DNA of 64,000 nucleotides from an uncultured Porphyromonas sp. (GTDB taxonomy: Bacteria > Bacteroidota > Bacteroidia > Bacteroidales > Porphyromonadaceae): positions 1-64,000 of the forward strand of contig CAKRMU010000001.1 of assembly GCA_934364985.1 (NCBI GenBank). The letters run 5' to 3'. A program made the position numbers and the translations under genes. This document shows positions 36,845-46,828 of this stretch, piece after piece. The notes under the pieces are model-generated. The model ran no database searches. It was not told the DNA's origin and saw nothing but the letters and a program-made list of their open reading frames with translations. Each line of letters starts with the position of its first letter. Positions within the stretch are counted from its first letter, which is position 1.

Positions 36845-37972
36845 ATGCGTTTGATATTATTTTTAATCATCGGACAAATCATACTAAATGGACTTTTGCT
36901 TTGGGTGGTTTGGAGAGCTACGGATAAAGAATCTATATGGAGGAAAATTTCCAAAGCATGGGTAGTAATGGAGCTATTCGGCTTCGTTATGGTATTTTGT
37001 AGTCGGGCTATTCACGGCGGATCATTCGCACGAGGAGGCTTTACGCCTTTCTTTAACTACTTCATATTCGTAATCGTCCTTTTACTACTTGTTAGTATTG
37101 GATATGGAGGTATAGCATTATTTAATAGACTACTTACAGATCATAAAGATGAAACTTCAATGAAAAAACAACGTGGGATAGTGCTATTGGTGCTCATAAC
37201 TTTAACCATCATTTTATGTATCCAGGGCTATTATAATACTATGCTTCCTAACGTGCAAAGGTATGACATTGTGTTAACGTCTGGTACCCACTCAAAGAGA
37301 AATATTAAGATTGCTCTCGTTACAGATATGCACATTGGCGGTATCATACAGCAACATCAAGTACAGCATTTAGTCAATTTATTACAAAAAGAATCCCCTG
37401 ACTATGTTTTTTTGGGTGGCGATCAGCTTGATTATTACTATAGCTATATCTCCCAAGACAGTACAACATACACCGACCTGATGCAACGTTTACATCCCAG
37501 ACGAGATAGAATTTTTAGCATCTTAGGTAATCATGAGTATTATATAGATACTGAATCTAAGCTAAGGTGGTTTCAAAGTTTTTCGACACTCCTTAAGGAT
37601 AGTGTTGTGGCTTTAGATGACGATTTGTATCTGATAGGAAGAGATGACGCTTACAATACAAACCGTCTTCCGCTGAGTGAACTCACAAAGGGAATACCCC
37701 CAAGTGCTATAAAAATTCTTTTAAGTCACCAACCTAAAGACCCAGAAGAGGAGCAAATCAATGGGATTGATTTGGCACTCCATGGTCACACACATCGTGG
37801 TCAGTTTATTCCTTTTTCGTGGTTAATGCATTTGTTTTTTGATAATCCTTATGGTTATAAGCAGGTAGGGAGGACGCATTATATCACAAGCTCGGGTTAC
37901 GGAGTATCTACTTCGCCCATTCGTATTGGCACAAAATCCGAAATCGTAATCATTAATCTAACCATAGAGTAA
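36845..37972 (+). CDS. membrane-anchored metallophosphoesterase
   Basis: The protein has 375 residues. Four hydrophobic segments near the N-terminus (about 3-20, 34-52, 68-95, 112-132) precede a calcineurin-like catalytic domain with the metal-binding motifs LVTDMHIGG (D-x-H), LGGDQLD (G-D), LGNHEYY (G-N-H-E), LSHQP and LALHGHTHRGQ. It probably cleaves phosphate esters at the membrane surface; substrates are unknown. It follows MATE by 13 bases and precedes the M16 gene by 1 base, so these are probably one operon. Confidence 0.9.
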   Translation: MRLILFLIIGQIILNGLLLWVVWRATDKESIWRKISKAWVVMELFGFVMVFCSRAIHGGSFARGGFTPFFNYFIFVIVLLLLVSIGYGGIALFNRLLTDHKDETSMKKQRGIVLLVLITLTIILCIQGYYNTMLPNVQRYDIVLTSGTHSKRNIKIALVTDMHIGGIIQQHQVQHLVNLLQKESPDYVFLGGDQLDYYYSYISQDSTTYTDLMQRLHPRRDRIFSILGNHEYYIDTESKLRWFQSFSTLLKDSVVALDDDLYLIGRDDAYNTNRLPLSELTKGIPPSAIKILLSHQPKDPEEEQINGIDLALHGHTHRGQFIPFSWLMHLFFDNPYGYKQVGRTHYITSSGYGVSTSPIRIGTKSEIVIINLTIE

Positions 37973-37973
37973 T

Positions 37974-40808
37974 ATGGATAATAATTTAGCAAATATCGTA
38001 GAACTTACCCTAAATAATGGACTAACAGTTTGGCTTTCTTCAAATAAATCAGTGCCTAAAGTCTATGGATGCGTCGTAGTAAAAGCTGGAGCTAAGCACT
38101 CTCCAAATACTGGTATTGCTCACTATTTTGAGCATATTATGTTTAAAGGAACTAAGCAAATAGGAACCATTGATTACGAAAAAGAAGCCCCTTTATTAGA
38201 GCAAATTGAGCAGAGGTATTCCCAATTAAAAGAAGCGAAAACGGATAAGGAGCGAGCATCTATCCAGATGGAGATAAACGCTCTAAACGTTTCAGCCACG
38301 CAGTATGCCATACCTAATGATTTTAATAATTTGATTTCAAAATATGGCGGAAGCGAGCTCAATGCTGGGACATCTTACGATTATACAATCTTTCACAACA
38401 CCTTTACACCTGAGTATTTAGAGCATTGGTGTATGCTTAATAGCGAGCGTCTGATTGATCCGATATTCAGACTCTTTCAGAGTGAATTGGAGACTGTCTA
38501 CGAGGAGAAAAATATGTATGCAGACAATATGGGTGCTACAGCGATGCAAAAAGTACTTGAACGCATAGCCTCACCACACCCATATTGCTACCCAATAATT
38601 GGCAGTACAGAAGCTCTGAAAAATCCAGATATGAGGGCTATGAAATCGTTTTTTGAGACCTATTATAAGGCAGGCAATATGTGCTTGATATTAGTGGGAA
38701 ATTTTGACAATGAACAAATTACGTCTCTATTAGAGCGGACTTTTGGGCGAATCAAACCTGGTAATGTTCCTGAGAATATTTTTCCTAAGCCTCATCCTTT
38801 TTATGGTACTGAAAGGATGAATATCAAGTTACCCATACCGCTTGTAGGTGTAGGTGGCTTGTTTTGGCATACTATCCCAAATAATCATAAAGATAATGTT
38901 GCTCTTGAGTTTATCAAATATTTTCTGTCAAACGAAGGTAAAACAGGGCGTTTGGATAGATTGGTTCTTGACTCTAAAATGATGGAATCAACTGCATTTT
39001 CGATTGGCTTAAATGATATGGGATGTTTTGCAATACAGGTATATACTAAGCCATTCAGAAGTATCTCAAAGGCATTAAAGCAATCATTAAACCAGCTTGA
39101 AGAGATAAAGAATGGGCATTTTACCGAGCAAGAATTGATGGAGGCTAAGCTATCTTTTCGAAAAATGTCTATACTGAAAACAGAAGATCCTGAAAAGCTC
39201 AAGGAGCTATTAGTAGACTTGTACTCCAATAATCAAACTTGGTCATCATTCCTCAATATCCTTGAGATGGCTGAAACATTGACAAAACAAGATATCGTGG
39301 ATGTAGCCAATAGATACCTCAATAATAATAAGCTTGAAATTATAAAACAAACTGGCAACTACACGAAAGAGAAGATTGCTAAACCGCCATATCAACCAGT
39401 CACATCACCCAATAGACATAGTGTCTCAATATTTGCCCAAAAACTCGCTACATTACCTACGCAAAAAGCGGAACTTCAGATATTGGATTTCCATAAGGAC
39501 ATCGATAGGTTAACACTTAGTACTAATGGCCTGGCAAGGCTATTTAAAACGCAAAATACCAATAACGACCTTTTTACACTTGACCTTATCTACTACAGGC
39601 AACCCTATAGACACCCACGTCAAGATATCTTGGATGAGTATTTAGATAGAGTAGGGGGAATGGGGCTAAATTCAGAGGAATTAAATCGCAAACTACAAGG
39701 ATTAGGAGCTACGGTTACATATGAGTCTAAGGATAGTTTTTTCGTCATAAGTATTTCAGGATTTGACGACTATTTTGATGAAACGATTTCATTAGTAGGC
39801 GGGTTTTTATTCAGTATTAATGCCGAACCTAAGCAAATTAAACAGATATTGGAAGCAAAAAAAATTGTAGACAAAGCAATGCGTAAAGATACCTCTTCAA
39901 TATCAAAAAGAGTACTTGACATAGCACGCTATGGAGAAGAAAAAGCACCACATATGGTAAGCATTAGTACTAAAGAGCTAAGGCATATGCGTGTAAATAT
40001 GCTCGTTGAGGAACTTAAAATGCTCCTAAAAAGTGAAGTTGATATTCATTACACCGGCTCTTTAACAATAGATAATATAGCACCAAAAGTTGCCACAGCC
40101 TTTCATGTCAAAGAGGTCAATGCTCCAAGTGAAGGGTTTAGATATCTTGAAGCAACTGACCCTCAATCTCCTCAATTGTACTATTTCTATACCCCCGCTA
40201 AAGAAGCTTCTCAGATCGTACTTTGGGCATATATTCCTTTAGGTAATTTGTCAAAAGAAGAGCGAATAGTACTGCAGGCTTATGACGCATATATCGGAAA
40301 AGGAATGGGGTCACTGCTATTCCAAGAAATAAGGGAGTATCAATCTTTAGCTTATGGAGTAGGGGGATATGCCAATTTACCTCCTTATAACATGAATGAG
40401 AAAGCAGTGGATTATATCATATATATGAGTACTCAAGCAGACAAGATAACGCAAGCGATTGATCTATTAGAGAAATTAATAAGGCATACGCCAAATGATA
40501 ATTCGCGATTTGAATACGCAAAAAATGAATTGCTAAGTACATTCCGAGGTCTGTATCCCACACAAAGAATGAAGTCTCGGACTATTGTCTCTATGGAACG
40601 CCAAGGGTACGAACGAGATGCGTCATTAGTTATGTTGGATGAGCTTAATCGGATAACGATAGGTGATATAATCGCTTTCCATAAAAAGCATATCTTAGGG
40701 CATCCTTTGACCTTGACATTGGTAGGCAATATTTCAAAAGAATATATTCAATGTCTGGGGAATAGGTATTCCATTCATAAGGTAAACGAAGGGATGCTAA
40801 TTCATTAG
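37974..40808 (+). CDS. M16-family zinc metallopeptidase
   Basis: This 944-residue protein contains an inverted zinc motif HYFEH (H-x-x-E-H) near residue 47, with the downstream acidic ligand in TVYEEKN. Its two M16 modules (about 1-450 and 500-930) follow the large insulysin/pitrilysin layout with only the first half active. The middle of the second half has the usual beta strands and a Tyr/Gly-rich stretch. No signal peptide is visible, so it is likely cytosolic. It probably degrades peptides, fitting an amino-acid-fermenting organism. No terminator was found after it. Confidence 0.9.
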   Translation: MDNNLANIVELTLNNGLTVWLSSNKSVPKVYGCVVVKAGAKHSPNTGIAHYFEHIMFKGTKQIGTIDYEKEAPLLEQIEQRYSQLKEAKTDKERASIQMEINALNVSATQYAIPNDFNNLISKYGGSELNAGTSYDYTIFHNTFTPEYLEHWCMLNSERLIDPIFRLFQSELETVYEEKNMYADNMGATAMQKVLERIASPHPYCYPIIGSTEALKNPDMRAMKSFFETYYKAGNMCLILVGNFDNEQITSLLERTFGRIKPGNVPENIFPKPHPFYGTERMNIKLPIPLVGVGGLFWHTIPNNHKDNVALEFIKYFLSNEGKTGRLDRLVLDSKMMESTAFSIGLNDMGCFAIQVYTKPFRSISKALKQSLNQLEEIKNGHFTEQELMEAKLSFRKMSILKTEDPEKLKELLVDLYSNNQTWSSFLNILEMAETLTKQDIVDVANRYLNNNKLEIIKQTGNYTKEKIAKPPYQPVTSPNRHSVSIFAQKLATLPTQKAELQILDFHKDIDRLTLSTNGLARLFKTQNTNNDLFTLDLIYYRQPYRHPRQDILDEYLDRVGGMGLNSEELNRKLQGLGATVTYESKDSFFVISISGFDDYFDETISLVGGFLFSINAEPKQIKQILEAKKIVDKAMRKDTSSISKRVLDIARYGEEKAPHMVSISTKELRHMRVNMLVEELKMLLKSEVDIHYTGSLTIDNIAPKVATAFHVKEVNAPSEGFRYLEATDPQSPQLYYFYTPAKEASQIVLWAYIPLGNLSKEERIVLQAYDAYIGKGMGSLLFQEIREYQSLAYGVGGYANLPPYNMNEKAVDYIIYMSTQADKITQAIDLLEKLIRHTPNDNSRFEYAKNELLSTFRGLYPTQRMKSRTIVSMERQGYERDASLVMLDELNRITIGDIIAFHKKHILGHPLTLTLVGNISKEYIQCLGNRYSIHKVNEGMLIH

Positions 40809-40886
40809 CTAAAGACAGTATTACTAACAATACATCCAAACATTATGTAAGTATCTGGAAATCAAAGGATCACTATAATACTATAA

Positions 40887-40972
40887 GAATACCTGAAATA
40901 AGCGATACCGAATATCAGGTATTTGCCAAAGAGAACACCTGATATTTGCCGAGACGAATACCAGGTATTCAT
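40887..40972. repeat. intergenic palindromic repeat cluster E
   Basis: GAATACCTGA (40887-40896) pairs with TCAGGTATTT (40915-40924). A second hairpin has ACCTGATATTTG (40937-40948) and CGAATACCAGGT (40955-40966). Its centre GCCGAGACGAAT (40948-40959) is identical to a 12-base stretch in cluster A, 40 kb away. Confidence 0.78.
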
Positions 40973-41274
40973 AAATTGTTAGAGTAGCTATTATTAATGA
41001 GATAGTTGCATATTCTATCTACAATTTTGGACTCCGAATGACATTAATTATTCATTGTCAATGAAATAGAAAACAAAAAAACTATGAAATCCTTACCACA
41101 TATTTATTAAGTGTCCATCGATCTTAATGGGGACTCTTTTACGATAGCAGGCACACAGAAGTAGGGACATTGTGATATTCGTTATGTCCATCTGATAAAT
41201 TGTAGTTAACATAACTGCTATTATAAAAATACAAGTAATGGTAGAAAGTTGGAGTTATTATTTATAAACGAGAA
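40973..41274. other. non-coding stretch
   Basis: I see no gene here. It is AT-rich and separates repeat cluster E from the valS terminator. Confidence 0.5.
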
Positions 41275-41311
41275 AGCTCCTATGGAAGATAAATACCTTT
41301 CCATAGGAGCT
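41275..41311 (-). terminator. hairpin downstream of valS
   Basis: AGCTCCTATGGAAG (41275-41288) pairs with CTTTCCATAGGAGCT (41297-41311) and, on the minus strand, is followed by a T-rich tract. It lies 48 bases beyond the valS stop codon and probably ends that transcript. Confidence 0.65.
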
Positions 41312-41358
41312 AAAGATAATATTATAAAAATTGTAATCAGTAAAACAGTACCGATACT

Positions 41359-43989
41359 TTACCCAAGACTTGACAAGCGAGAGCGAATCAATGAAAGTTT
41401 TTCCAGTGCATCACGCTCTTTCTTGTACTCTATATCAACAACTTGCTTTGGAGCATTGGCAATAAACTTCTCGTTACTAAGTTTCACTCTCACTGACGTC
41501 AAGAATTTCTCTAAATGAGCCTCTTCAGCTTTTAATTTATCTCTTTCAGCGTTAAGGTCGACAAATCCTTTGAAGAGGATTCCAAATATAGATGTTTCTA
41601 CACTAAAGGTAGACATTTCAGCATTCTCTACTGGCTTTTCATTGATAAAGGCATCAATATTTGCCATTTTCCTAATCACAGCTTTGCAACTATCTGAGAG
41701 TGCTGATTCGGTATAAATATTCAGTTGCTCTTTTGGTGATACATTTTTCTGCACCCTTAGGTTTCTAATGTTAGTAATAACATCACGAGCAAAGTTCATA
41801 TCTTTGATATAACGTTCATCGCGAGGCAATATATCCCTCAATTGGCTCACTGCTATGCATTCCTTCTCATCGCGTTTTTTAATAGCATGCCATAGCTCTT
41901 CGGTTATGAAAGGCATAAAAGGATGTAAAAGTTGCAGTAATACTTCAAAAAAATGATTTGTAGCAGTAAGGGTCTGAAGGTCAATTCCGTCTCCAAACTT
42001 AGGTTTTATTAATTCCAGATAAGTGCTTGAGAAATCGTCACGAATAAGCTTGTACATCAGCAACATAGCATCATTAATACGATACTTTTCAAAATGGTCT
42101 TTAAGTATTGCCTCTTGCTGTCTGAGGAGTTGCTCAAACCATTCTATTGCTGCTTTTTGAGCCTCATCTTGTACAGCAGAATGATCCACCTTCCACCCTT
42201 GGATAAGGCGGAAAGAATTCCAAATTTTATTGTTAAAGTTTCGTCCTTGTTCGCATAGCCCTTCATCAAAAAGTATATCATTACCTGCTGAAGCAGCTGT
42301 CATCAATCCCATCCGAACGCCATCTGCACCATACTTCTCTATTAGCTTAAGAGGATCTGGACTATTGCCTAAAGATTTGCTCATCTTTCTCCTCTGGCTG
42401 TCTCTGACGATACCCGTTAGGAAAACATTAGTAAATGGTTTTTTGCCTCTAAATTCAAAACCGGCTATTATCATTCTTGCCACCCAAAAGAAAAGGATAT
42501 CAGGACCTGTAACAAGGTCGGATGTAGGATAATAATAATCTAGTTCGGTATTTGACTGATCTAAGGGATTGCCAAAAAGCGATATTGGCCATAACCAAGA
42601 TGAAAACCAAGTATCCAATGTGTCAGGGTCTTGTTGTAAATCATCCTTGGTTAAGCTATTATTCTCTGTAAGTTGACGGGCTTCTTGCAGTGCTATTTCA
42701 GGGGTCTCACCTACTACGACTCTACCATCCTTAAGGAAATAAGCTGGTATCCTATGCCCCCAATACAATTGTCTGGAGATATTCCAATCCCTTACATTTT
42801 CCATCCAAGACGCATAAATACCCTTGAATCTATCAGGTACTAATTGTACATTGTCTTCCATCACAGCTTTGTATGCTGGAGCAGCTAATTCTTTCATCTT
42901 AAGGAACCACTGCATAGAAAGTTTAGGCTCAATTGGCACATGTGTACGCTCAGAAAGCCCCACTTTATTGGTGTAGTCCTCAATCTTTTCTATAAGACCG
43001 AGTCTATCCAATTCCTCAACAAAAGCGGTACGCACTTCCATTCTGTCGCGACCTTCATACTTGCCACCATACTCGTTAAGGGTGCCGTCATCGTTAAATA
43101 CATCTATCTCAGGTAAATGATGTTTCTGCCCTAACATATAGTCGTTAACATCGTGACTTGGAGTGACTTTTAGACATCCCGTACCGAACTCCCTATCTAC
43201 ATATTCATCTAAAATTATTGGGATGACTCTATTAACAGCAGGTACGATTACATTTTTTCCTTTAAGCCATTGATATCTTTCGTCTTCAGGGTGGATGCAG
43301 ACTGCTGTATCTCCAAAAATGGTTTCTGGACGTGTCGTTGCGACTACAATATATTTGTCCTTATCTCCTTGAATATAGTACCTAACGTAATAGAGTTTAC
43401 TTTGAACCTCTTCGTGAATAATCTCCTCATCAGAAATAGCAGTTTTAGCTTTTGGATCCCAATTAATCATTCGAACCCCCCTATATATTAACCCTTTACG
43501 ATATAAGTTACAAAAGACATCAATAACTGCTTTACTACGAGTCTCGTCCATAGTAAATGCGAGTCTATCCCAGTCGCACGAAGCACCAACTTTTTTAAGT
43601 TGTTCGATAATTATGCCTCCGTGCTCTTCAGTCCACTCCCAGACGTATTTAAGAAACTCCTCTCGGGTAAGATCGTTTTTATTAATACCTTTTTTTGCCA
43701 ACCGCTCTACCACTTTAGCTTCTGTTGCTATTGAAGCGTGGTCAGTACCAGGAACCCAGCAAGCATTATATCCTGTCATCCTTGCACGACGGATCAAGAT
43801 ATCTTGGATTGTATTATTGAGCATATGCCCCATATGCAATACTCCTGTGACATTTGGAGGTGGCATAATAATGGTGTAAGGTGTCCGATGATCTGGCTTT
43901 GATGCAAAGAATTTATGTTCCTGCCAGTATTGATACCATTTACTTTCTACATCACTCGGGTCATATTTAGCACTTAATTCTTGTTTCAT
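41359..43989 (-). CDS. valS: valyl-tRNA synthetase
   Basis: This 876-residue class I synthetase has the HIGH-type signature [13 protein letters not shown] and the KMSKS signature [13 protein letters not shown], a large CP1 editing insert between them, an anticodon-binding domain, and a C-terminal coiled-coil arm (about 815-875, [16 protein letters not shown]). Length is normal. A TAAATTTG -7-like box on the minus strand at 44023-44030 gives it a possible own promoter inside the end of the preceding lipoprotein gene. Confidence 0.97.
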   Translation of the reverse strand: MKQELSAKYDPSDVESKWYQYWQEHKFFASKPDHRTPYTIIMPPPNVTGVLHMGHMLNNTIQDILIRRARMTGYNACWVPGTDHASIATEAKVVERLAKKGINKNDLTREEFLKYVWEWTEEHGGIIIEQLKKVGASCDWDRLAFTMDETRSKAVIDVFCNLYRKGLIYRGVRMINWDPKAKTAISDEEIIHEEVQSKLYYVRYYIQGDKDKYIVVATTRPETIFGDTAVCIHPEDERYQWLKGKNVIVPAVNRVIPIILDEYVDREFGTGCLKVTPSHDVNDYMLGQKHHLPEIDVFNDDGTLNEYGGKYEGRDRMEVRTAFVEELDRLGLIEKIEDYTNKVGLSERTHVPIEPKLSMQWFLKMKELAAPAYKAVMEDNVQLVPDRFKGIYASWMENVRDWNISRQLYWGHRIPAYFLKDGRVVVGETPEIALQEARQLTENNSLTKDDLQQDPDTLDTWFSSWLWPISLFGNPLDQSNTELDYYYPTSDLVTGPDILFFWVARMIIAGFEFRGKKPFTNVFLTGIVRDSQRRKMSKSLGNSPDPLKLIEKYGADGVRMGLMTAASAGNDILFDEGLCEQGRNFNNKIWNSFRLIQGWKVDHSAVQDEAQKAAIEWFEQLLRQQEAILKDHFEKYRINDAMLLMYKLIRDDFSSTYLELIKPKFGDGIDLQTLTATNHFFEVLLQLLHPFMPFITEELWHAIKKRDEKECIAVSQLRDILPRDERYIKDMNFARDVITNIRNLRVQKNVSPKEQLNIYTESALSDSCKAVIRKMANIDAFINEKPVENAEMSTFSVETSIFGILFKGFVDLNAERDKLKAEEAHLEKFLTSVRVKLSNEKFIANAPKQVVDIEYKKERDALEKLSLIRSRLSSLG

Positions 43990-44027
43990 ACCTGCTGATA
44001 TTATCGTTACTCAAATTATCTGCAAAT

Positions 44028-44900
44028 TTACTTCAAATCTTTAACTTTATCTTTCATCTTACGCTCTTCCTCCATCGCTATTCGCTTATTATGTATATCT
44101 AACTTGGATTGTAACTCTTTAAGTGATGCCAATGATTGTGCGTAATGGTAGCATGTAACTATTGCTATTTTCGATTCATATGGTAGGAGAAATTTATTAG
44201 TCCATAACCCTTTTTCCAAACCAAAAGAAACCATAATTTTATCGTTATTAGGAGCATTTTCTATAAAGGAAGCTATTTTATTTGCACTTTCACCTGAAAA
44301 TGTAAGCCGCTCATAATAAATGCCCAAATTATTATACCTATAGTTTAGCCCTCCATCGTAATTTAGCGTATCACTTATATAGAAGGTCTTATCTTGTATA
44401 TCCTCTACCTTAATATACGAAATGCCACTATATTTATTCCCTGAAATACCTGCGACTAACTCCAAATCTCCTTTTGATGTGATGTATACATCTAAAAATG
44501 GGCTATTAGGATGTTTCTTAATTGCATCATAGCCATGGTACCTAAGGATGTTTTCATCAGGCATATCTTTCGCTTCAACTAATACAAATTCTGAATAAAG
44601 GCTATCTGAATAAGACTCTATCAATAACATTTGATGTACAATATCAATAGAATCCTTGTGGCTAATGGCTATTTTTATCTCTCGTTTTAATTCTAACCCT
44701 TGCTGCCTTGCTTGTAATGCATTAGGATACTTTTCTTTAAGGGTTTGGAGCATTTCAAGAGCCCCATCATAGTCATTAGCTCTATAGAGACTATCTGCTA
44801 TTGATACTATTTGTTCAGCTTCCTTCTTCTCACTATTATCGCAACTGATAAAAACATAAGAAAAGCATAATAGCAAGCATACTAAAAGATTACATTTCAT
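44028..44900 (-). CDS. lipoprotein with TPR-like N-terminus
   Basis: The protein has 290 residues. The lipoprotein signal ends in the lipobox FISC, followed by a short charged linker. Residues about 30-70 (VSIADSLYRANDYDGALEMLQTLKEKYP) resemble a TPR or outer-membrane-associated helical repeat; the rest is a mixed alpha/beta domain of unknown family. It overlaps the glycosyltransferase gene by 11 bases. It is likely envelope-associated, perhaps tied to the neighbouring lipid or glycan genes. Confidence 0.7.
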   Translation of the reverse strand: MKCNLLVCLLLCFSYVFISCDNSEKKEAEQIVSIADSLYRANDYDGALEMLQTLKEKYPNALQARQQGLELKREIKIAISHKDSIDIVHQMLLIESYSDSLYSEFVLVEAKDMPDENILRYHGYDAIKKHPNSPFLDVYITSKGDLELVAGISGNKYSGISYIKVEDIQDKTFYISDTLNYDGGLNYRYNNLGIYYERLTFSGESANKIASFIENAPNNDKIMVSFGLEKGLWTNKFLLPYESKIAIVTCYHYAQSLASLKELQSKLDIHNKRIAMEEERKMKDKVKDLK

Positions 44901-45894
44901 ACATCAAATCACTAAATCGTTTTGCTCCAAATAAGTGATACCTAACGAGTAAAGACTTTTTATACAATCGTGTATAGGCTAAATCCCTACCATCGCTCTT
45001 TACCATTTTTTTCATCTTTAATGCGGCAACCCTACCTTTTATTACCGCGAGAGCTTCACCTGGTTTCATTTGAAGTAGGAATACTAATGAAGCAAATATG
45101 TCCAAGAAAAAACGAGAGAATAGAATGATATAACGCTTATTATCTGGAAGGTTTTTATGAAGCATGAGTATGTTGTTTCGGAAATTTAGATAAGTCTTTT
45201 GTGGGTTTTCAGTCTTTAATGATGCCCCTCCGTAATGATAGACTATACTTTCTGGAACAACATAAAGCTGATACCCGAGAGCTTGCCATCGCCATGCCAA
45301 GTCAATTTCTTCTTGATGAGCAAAAAACCTTTCGTCGAAACCTCCTACATCAATATAAGCCTGCCTGCGAACCATCATAGTAGCTCCGGTTGTCCAAAAT
45401 ACTTTCTTAGGATGACTCCCATATTGACCAGAATCAACTTCAAGCGTATCAAACAAACGCCCTCTGCAGAATGGATACCCCAAATAATCAAGGTACCCTC
45501 CCTCTGCACCAGCATACTCGTATCGTTGTTTATCTCTATCCCAACGTATCTTCGGCTGTGCGGAAACTACGTTGGGATGCGATTCCATAAAAACATAAAG
45601 AGGTTCAAGCCAACCTTCGGTTACCCTTACGTCATTATTCAGTAGTAAAATATACTCGTAATGAACCTGCTTTATAGCCTCATTATAGCCTTTTGCGAAA
45701 CCAAAGTTAGTATCAAATTTGATTATCTTAAGTCCTAACTGTTTAGCATAAGCAATAGTATCATCACGACTCCCATTATCCGCAATAATAATGTCTGCAA
45801 GTTCATTAGAAGTATGCTTGATAAGTGGGGGTAAATACTCTTTAAGTAGTGGTAATGCATTCCACGTCAGTATGATGATACCAACCTTTTTCAT
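44890..45894 (-). CDS. family 2 glycosyltransferase
   Basis: This 334-residue GT-A enzyme shows the family 2 order: a Rossmann strand near the start (GIIILTWNALPLL), the nucleotide-binding region ADIIIADNGSRDDTI, the DxD-type metal site LLNNDVRV, and an acceptor region FAHQEEIDLAWRWQALGY. A hydrophobic segment near residues 255-275 and a basic C-terminus suggest membrane association. It transfers a sugar, probably onto a surface glycan; the substrate is unknown. It overlaps the acyltransferase by four bases and the lipoprotein by eleven. Confidence 0.88.
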   Translation of the reverse strand: MKKVGIIILTWNALPLLKEYLPPLIKHTSNELADIIIADNGSRDDTIAYAKQLGLKIIKFDTNFGFAKGYNEAIKQVHYEYILLLNNDVRVTEGWLEPLYVFMESHPNVVSAQPKIRWDRDKQRYEYAGAEGGYLDYLGYPFCRGRLFDTLEVDSGQYGSHPKKVFWTTGATMMVRRQAYIDVGGFDERFFAHQEEIDLAWRWQALGYQLYVVPESIVYHYGGASLKTENPQKTYLNFRNNILMLHKNLPDNKRYIILFSRFFLDIFASLVFLLQMKPGEALAVIKGRVAALKMKKMVKSDGRDLAYTRLYKKSLLVRYHLFGAKRFSDLMYEM

Positions 45895-46811
45895 ATAATT
45901 TCAATATCTTTATGAGGAAACTGATCATAAACCATTTGTGGAGTCACCTTCCATCTACGATGAGACCAAAGCCAAAGTTCAGGTTGACGTAATATATTTG
46001 CTTCTAAGTGTTTCATGAAATCATAGGTTAGCTGATGTTGGGATAAATGTTCGGCATTGTCAGCCAATTTGATCAGTGTTAGTTCATATCTACCTCTACT
46101 CCTAAGTTTTGTATCGATATAAAACACAGCTGATTGCCTTAGCTTAGCTAAACGCTCCATACCTGTAATAACAGCTGTTTCTTGTCCTAAAAAATGAACA
46201 AAAAGATCCGTTTTATTGATAGCTGGTGATTGATCGGCTACAAAAATATAGGTGCGATGCACGTTATCGTTCCTCTCCTTAATAATTTGTCTCGGTGCAT
46301 TATACTTATCAATCAAAAGGCTACCGAACTTACTCCTAAGCCGAGAGGTAATATAATGGCCAATACCATTCTGATGCTTGTAAATCACATTAAACTCAGT
46401 TTTAGGGAGCAGACACTGACAACCCGTAAACCACTCCCAATTGCCGTAATGCCCAAGAAGGAAAAAAATAGAATCGACCTCTGTGTGAGCCTCTTCAATC
46501 AGTTCGGGATTAGTAATAGACACATGTCTACTAAACCTATCAACATCAAAAGAGGTCATCATGATGCTTTCGACAAAAAGATCACTCAGATGGCGATAAA
46601 ACGCTCTTTCTAAAGACTTCAGTTCGACATTACTCCTATCCTTAAAGACCATTGACAATTGCTCTCGCACTACTTTCCTTCGGTATCGTACTACATACTG
46701 TAATAACAAAGAAATAATAAAGCTCCAAGCATAGTGCCACCAAGCTGGTAGCCACCCAAATATCTGAAAACACCTATATACTACCCTACCCCCAAAATTA
46801 TTCTTAATCAT
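45891..46811 (-). CDS. lipid A-type lysophospholipid acyltransferase (LpxL/HtrB-like)
   Basis: The protein has 306 residues. It has an N-terminal hydrophobic segment (about 20-45) and the acyltransferase motif HYGNWEW (H-x4-E) in a GHYGNWEWFTG context, followed by YKHQNGIGHYI and VADQSPAINKTD, which match the late acyltransferases of lipid A biosynthesis. It probably adds a secondary acyl chain to lipid A at the inner membrane. It shares a four-base overlap with the glycosyltransferase. Confidence 0.85.
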   Translation of the reverse strand: MIKNNFGGRVVYRCFQIFGWLPAWWHYAWSFIISLLLQYVVRYRRKVVREQLSMVFKDRSNVELKSLERAFYRHLSDLFVESIMMTSFDVDRFSRHVSITNPELIEEAHTEVDSIFFLLGHYGNWEWFTGCQCLLPKTEFNVIYKHQNGIGHYITSRLRSKFGSLLIDKYNAPRQIIKERNDNVHRTYIFVADQSPAINKTDLFVHFLGQETAVITGMERLAKLRQSAVFYIDTKLRSRGRYELTLIKLADNAEHLSQHQLTYDFMKHLEANILRQPELWLWSHRRWKVTPQMVYDQFPHKDIEII

Positions 46812-46828
46812 AATTCAGAAAGCATTGA

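Noticed and set aside
41249..41518. 89-codon frame over the valS terminator and C-terminus
   Set aside because: It is an opposite-strand shadow of valS and its terminator with no protein features.
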